In this document: positions 61,095 through 64,000 of the stretch, piece by piece
How the letters are laid out: the number at the start of each line of letters is the position of its first letter
How positions within the stretch are numbered: position 1 is the first letter of the stretch
Origin: Ceratotherium simum simum
Taxonomy: Eukaryota; Chordata; Mammalia; Perissodactyla; Rhinocerotidae
Assembly (NCBI RefSeq): GCF_000283155.1
Contig: NW_004454195.1
Span: 2,378,762 to 2,442,761 of the forward strand
Length of the DNA: 64,000 bases
Direction of reading: 5' to 3'
Notes under the pieces: model-generated
Seen by the model: the letters and a program-made list of their open reading frames with translations, nothing else
What the model was told of the DNA's origin: nothing
Databases searched by the model: none
Made by a program: the position numbers and the translations under genes

Positions 61095-61847
61095 TTAAAG
61101 AAGTCCCTTTAACATTTCTTGTAAGACCAGTTTAGTGGTGATGAACACCTTTAGCTTTTGTTTATCTGGAAAACTCTTAGTCTCTCCTTCAATTCTGAGT
61201 GATAACTTTGCCAGGTTGAGAATTCTTAGTTGGAAGTTTTTTTCCTTTCAGTACTTTGACTATGTTGTGCCACTCTTTTCTGGCCTGCAAAATTTCTGCT
61301 GAAAAATCTGCTGATAGCCTTATGGGCTGGGCTTTCTGGACCTAGATGTCTGTTTTCTTCCCAAGATTAGGGAATTTTTCAGCCACGATTTCTTCAAATA
61401 AGTTTTCCGGCCCCTTTTCTTTCTTCTCCTTCTGGGACCCCTATAATGTGAAAGTTATTCTGCTTGATGTTATCCTAAAAGTCCCTTAAGGTAACTTCAC
61501 TTTTTAAAATTCTTTTATCTTTTTGCTGCTCTGACTGGGTGAGTTCCATTCTTTTGTCTTCCAGCTCGCTGATCTGTTCTTCTGCTTCATCCAGTCTGCT
61601 GTTGAACCCCTCTAGTGCATTTTTCAGTTCAGTTATTGCATTCTTCAGCTCTGAAACTGCTGTTTTGGAACTTTCTTATGTTTTCTATCTCTGTGTTGAA
61701 GATCTCACTGTGTTCATCCATTCTTGTCCCGAGTTTGGTGAGCATCTTTGTGATGATTGCTTTGAACTCTTTATCAGGTAGATTGCTTATCTCCATTTGA
61801 TTAATGTCTTTTTCTGAGGTTTTGTCTTGTTCTTTCATTTGGAACAT
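61095..61847 (-). pseudogene. LINE-1 ORF1, broken
   Basis: The N-terminal part (61847-61629) is open and rich in Lys, Glu, Asn and Met, with heptad-like spacing (MKEQDKTSEKDINQME and onward), fitting the ORF1 coiled coil that drives trimerisation. The C-terminal end is recognisable by its final LQEMLKGLL followed by TAA (61095-61097). A frameshift and stops lie between. A start at 61847 is plausible but not proven. Confidence 0.85.
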
Positions 61848-62776
61848 AGGTTTTCTATCTCCTCATTTTTGCCTGACTCTCTGTGTTTGTTTCTATGGAT
61901 TAGGCAAGTCAACTACTTCTCCCAGTCTTGAAGGAGTGGCCTTGTATAGGAGGTGTTGCATGAGGTCCAGAAGAGCTATCCTCTCTAGCCACCAGAGCTA
62001 GGTGCTCAAGGGACGTCCCCTGTGTGGGCTACGCATGTTTGCCTGCTGTAGTAGGGTCACAGCCATGGTGTAAGGGTGGGTTGGGCTCTCAGTGGGACAC
62101 TCCCACTGGCTCTCACAGGTTAGAAGGAGAGTTCCAAAGTGGTGCCTGCCAGCACTGGCATTAGCAAGGTAGAATGAGACTCTAAAAATGGTGCCTGCCA
62201 GTGTCTCTGTAGGCGGAGAGCTTCCCAACAGTTTCCTATCTCTTCAGCAGACACTTTAAGATTAGTAAGTGGGTCTCCTTTAGATATGGTCTAGGTGCTT
62301 TTCAAACTGGTGTTTTGGTGCTGGGTCCCAGGTGCGTGAGTCAACACATGAGCCCTTTAAGAGTGGGTTCTCTGTTTCCTACAGTTCTGTGGTTTTCCCA
62401 GACATAATCCTCTTTTGTTTTCAAAGCCAGGCATTTTGGAGGCTTGTCTCTCCTATGCAGGATCTAAGGGTTGGGGCATCTGATGTGGCATCTATATTTT
62501 TGAGATCCCTCTTAATTGTGGATTGCTGCGTATGGTGTTGGGATTTTTTTTTTTTGGTGAGATTGTGTCTCTGCCTCTTGTACCCATCTTGATGTTGCTC
62601 TGTTATCTTTTATTGTGGAGGCTCTGTTCATCCAGTTTTCAGGCCTTTTTCAGAGGAAATGATCCCCTATGTAGTCATACCTTTCTTGTGTCTGTGGGAG
62701 GAGGTGAGTTCGGGATCTTCCTATGCTGCCCTCTTGAACTCCCTCTCCCAGAAATATCTTTGAATAAGTGTGTAAC

Positions 62777-62809
62777 ATTCAAGATTCAAGATTCAAGATT
62801 CAAGATTCA
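62777..62809 (+). repeat. heptamer tandem repeat, (attcaag)x4-5
   Basis: Four complete attcaag units plus a partial fifth, beginning 15 bases beyond the LINE-1 target-site duplication. A perfect 8-base stem, attgtatc (62809-62816) and gatacaat (62824-62831), follows at once. Confidence 0.93.
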
Positions 62810-62831
62810 TTGTATCTTGAAAGGATACAAT

Positions 62832-63772
62832 ATCAATGAGAATGTTTACATTTTAAAATGTTAATTAAAAAATATTATTTTATGTTTAAACTGCTTCTTT
62901 ATGTATGTCCGCTCTGAGCAAAGCACTGTCCTGGGTGTCATGGGACAAAATTTAGTTCCTATTTCCAAAGAACTTATAATGTAGTTTTAAGAAGTTAATA
63001 ATTGTTCCCATGAAAATAATATTGCATATGTTAAATGCCAATGAGCATAGATAATAAATGCTATAATTTGTTCAGAGGATAGAAAGTCCAACTTAGGGAT
63101 AGATAAGTCAGAGAAAGGTTCTCCAAAAAAGAAGGATACAATTTGGCTCCTAAAGCCAAATAATGGGTAAGATTTGATGCGTGTGTAAGGTTGAGTCTTC
63201 CTTTTAGGTGTAAAGAGAAGAAGTCTTGCTCCTTGATAGATCTTGAGGGAGCTGAACTGCTCCACACCACAGTTTGGTGGCTGACCTATTGTTGTTCATG
63301 CATAAATAAGATGCAGGAGGCCAGGTCTTTGTTGACACACACATATTTTTTTCCTATCAGTTCTTGCTAAACCATTATAACCCATAGTGGTGAAAAAGGG
63401 GAATTCCTAATGAGTTGTGAGAGAAATGTATAAAACTTATCCTCTTTCTTAGAGAAAGCCTGATGTTCAGAAGGTGTATGTGAAAAGAAAGGAAGGCAGA
63501 CACCCAAGACATACAAACTTGAAATGCTGTGCAGAGCAGTTCTACTTGGGATGGACATGTGACTAAGAAAAAGGCCACATCAGGAGAAAAGAAATGCTCT
63601 GTGTAGTAGAGTCTTTTCCCTCCTGCTTCCCTAAAATGGTGATCCTCAAAGAAGATTCCATGCTGTGGAGACATACCTGCTTCAAAGGAGGTTGGGCTTC
63701 AGAGGAGCTGAGGGAGTGTGGATGACAGAGAAAGGCAACTAGCTAGAAGATAGCTCTTCATTCTACTTTTAT
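62832..63772. other. mostly unclassified; weak L2-like core
   Basis: tccgctctgagcaaagcact (62908) to aaagaacttataatgtagtt (62966) resembles an L2 3' core. Otherwise no gene or repeat. Overlapping minus frames at 62987-63674 have no domain support. Confidence 0.4.
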
Positions 63773-63781
63773 TTTCATTAT

Positions 63782-64000
63782 TTTTTTTTGGTGACGAAGA
63801 TTAGCCCTGATCTAACATCTGTTGCCAATCCTCCCCTTCTTGCTGAGGAAGATTGGCCCTGGGCTAACATCCCTGCCCATCTTCCTCTACTTTATATGTG
63901 GTACATCTGCCATGACACGGCTTGAGAAGCAGAGCATAGGTCCACGCCCAGGGTTTGAACCTGTGAACTCTGGGCCGCAGAAGCAGAAAGTGCAAACTTA
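63782..64000 (-). mobile_element. ERE-type SINE, cut by the window end
   Basis: T-run, gtgacgaagattagccctga, then gaggaagattggccctgggc and a head reaching gcagaaagtgcaaactta at the last base. The end of the head and the right target-site duplication lie outside the window. Confidence 0.93.

Larger units (their letters stand above)
56434..62749 (-). mobile_element. nearly full-length antisense LINE-1 carrying a SINE
   Basis: A complete element read from 62749 (5' end, gggagagggagttcaagagg) to 56434 (short A-tail remnant). Perfect 12-bp target-site duplication agaaatatcttt (56422-56433 and 62750-62761). After subtracting the ERE and its duplication (about 255 bp) the length is about 6.06 kb, full size for a LINE-1. 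It has a 5'UTR (61850-62749), ORF1, inter-ORF sequence, ORF2 and a 3'UTR with a (GTTTT)n run at 56643-56696. Both reading frames are broken, so it is immobile. Confidence 0.95.

Noticed and set aside
62777..62809. Possible CRISPR-like array
   Set aside because: The unit is 7 bases with no spacers, and the DNA is mammalian. A simple tandem repeat.

Overview
The window looks like mammalian nuclear DNA from a perissodactyl (horse, rhinoceros or tapir group). The main evidence is eight tRNA-derived SINEs of the ERE type, which I know only from that order. They lie among LINE-1, MIR, MER20, MER2 and Tigger elements that are found across placental mammals. I see no convincing host protein-coding exon, tRNA or rRNA gene, CpG island or processed pseudogene. 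The longest open frames belong to transposable elements or are chance frames. The window is therefore best read as intergenic DNA or a very large intron.

Layout. At 1-5.9 kb there is an ERE SINE (714-954), a deleted old LINE-1 on the plus strand (about 1700-3470) and a long-form ERE SINE (4441-4743). At 5.97-13.9 kb an antisense LINE-1 is split by a plus-strand LINE-1 block (6521-10960). That block carries tandem 5'UTR units, a degenerate ORF1, a deletion of most of ORF2 and two successive 3' ends. At 15-25 kb there is an ERE, a TG/GA microsatellite, several MIRs, another antisense LINE-1 (19.3-22 kb) and two short DNA transposons. At 25-34 kb there is one possible conserved non-coding stretch, old LINE fragments, an ERE interrupted by an exactly 100-N gap, an LTR-like patch, two LINE-1 3' ends and a palindromic DNA transposon.

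From 34 to 48 kb repeats are sparse. This part contains the best candidates for conserved regulatory DNA, including a canonical RFX X-box at 35627-35640, plus a MER20 with an 8-bp target duplication. From 48 to 54 kb there is an ERE, a solo-LTR-like element and a Tigger1 DNA transposon inserted inside a MER2. From 54 to 64 kb there is a diverged 115-bp direct duplication, a nearly full-length antisense LINE-1 (56434-62749) that itself carries an ERE, and a final ERE cut by the window end.

Nothing here works as an operon or pathway. What the sequence offers is a nested insertion record that can be ordered in time, one probable assembly artefact, and a few non-coding stretches that need cross-species alignment. 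I found no undescribed biological system that I could defend.
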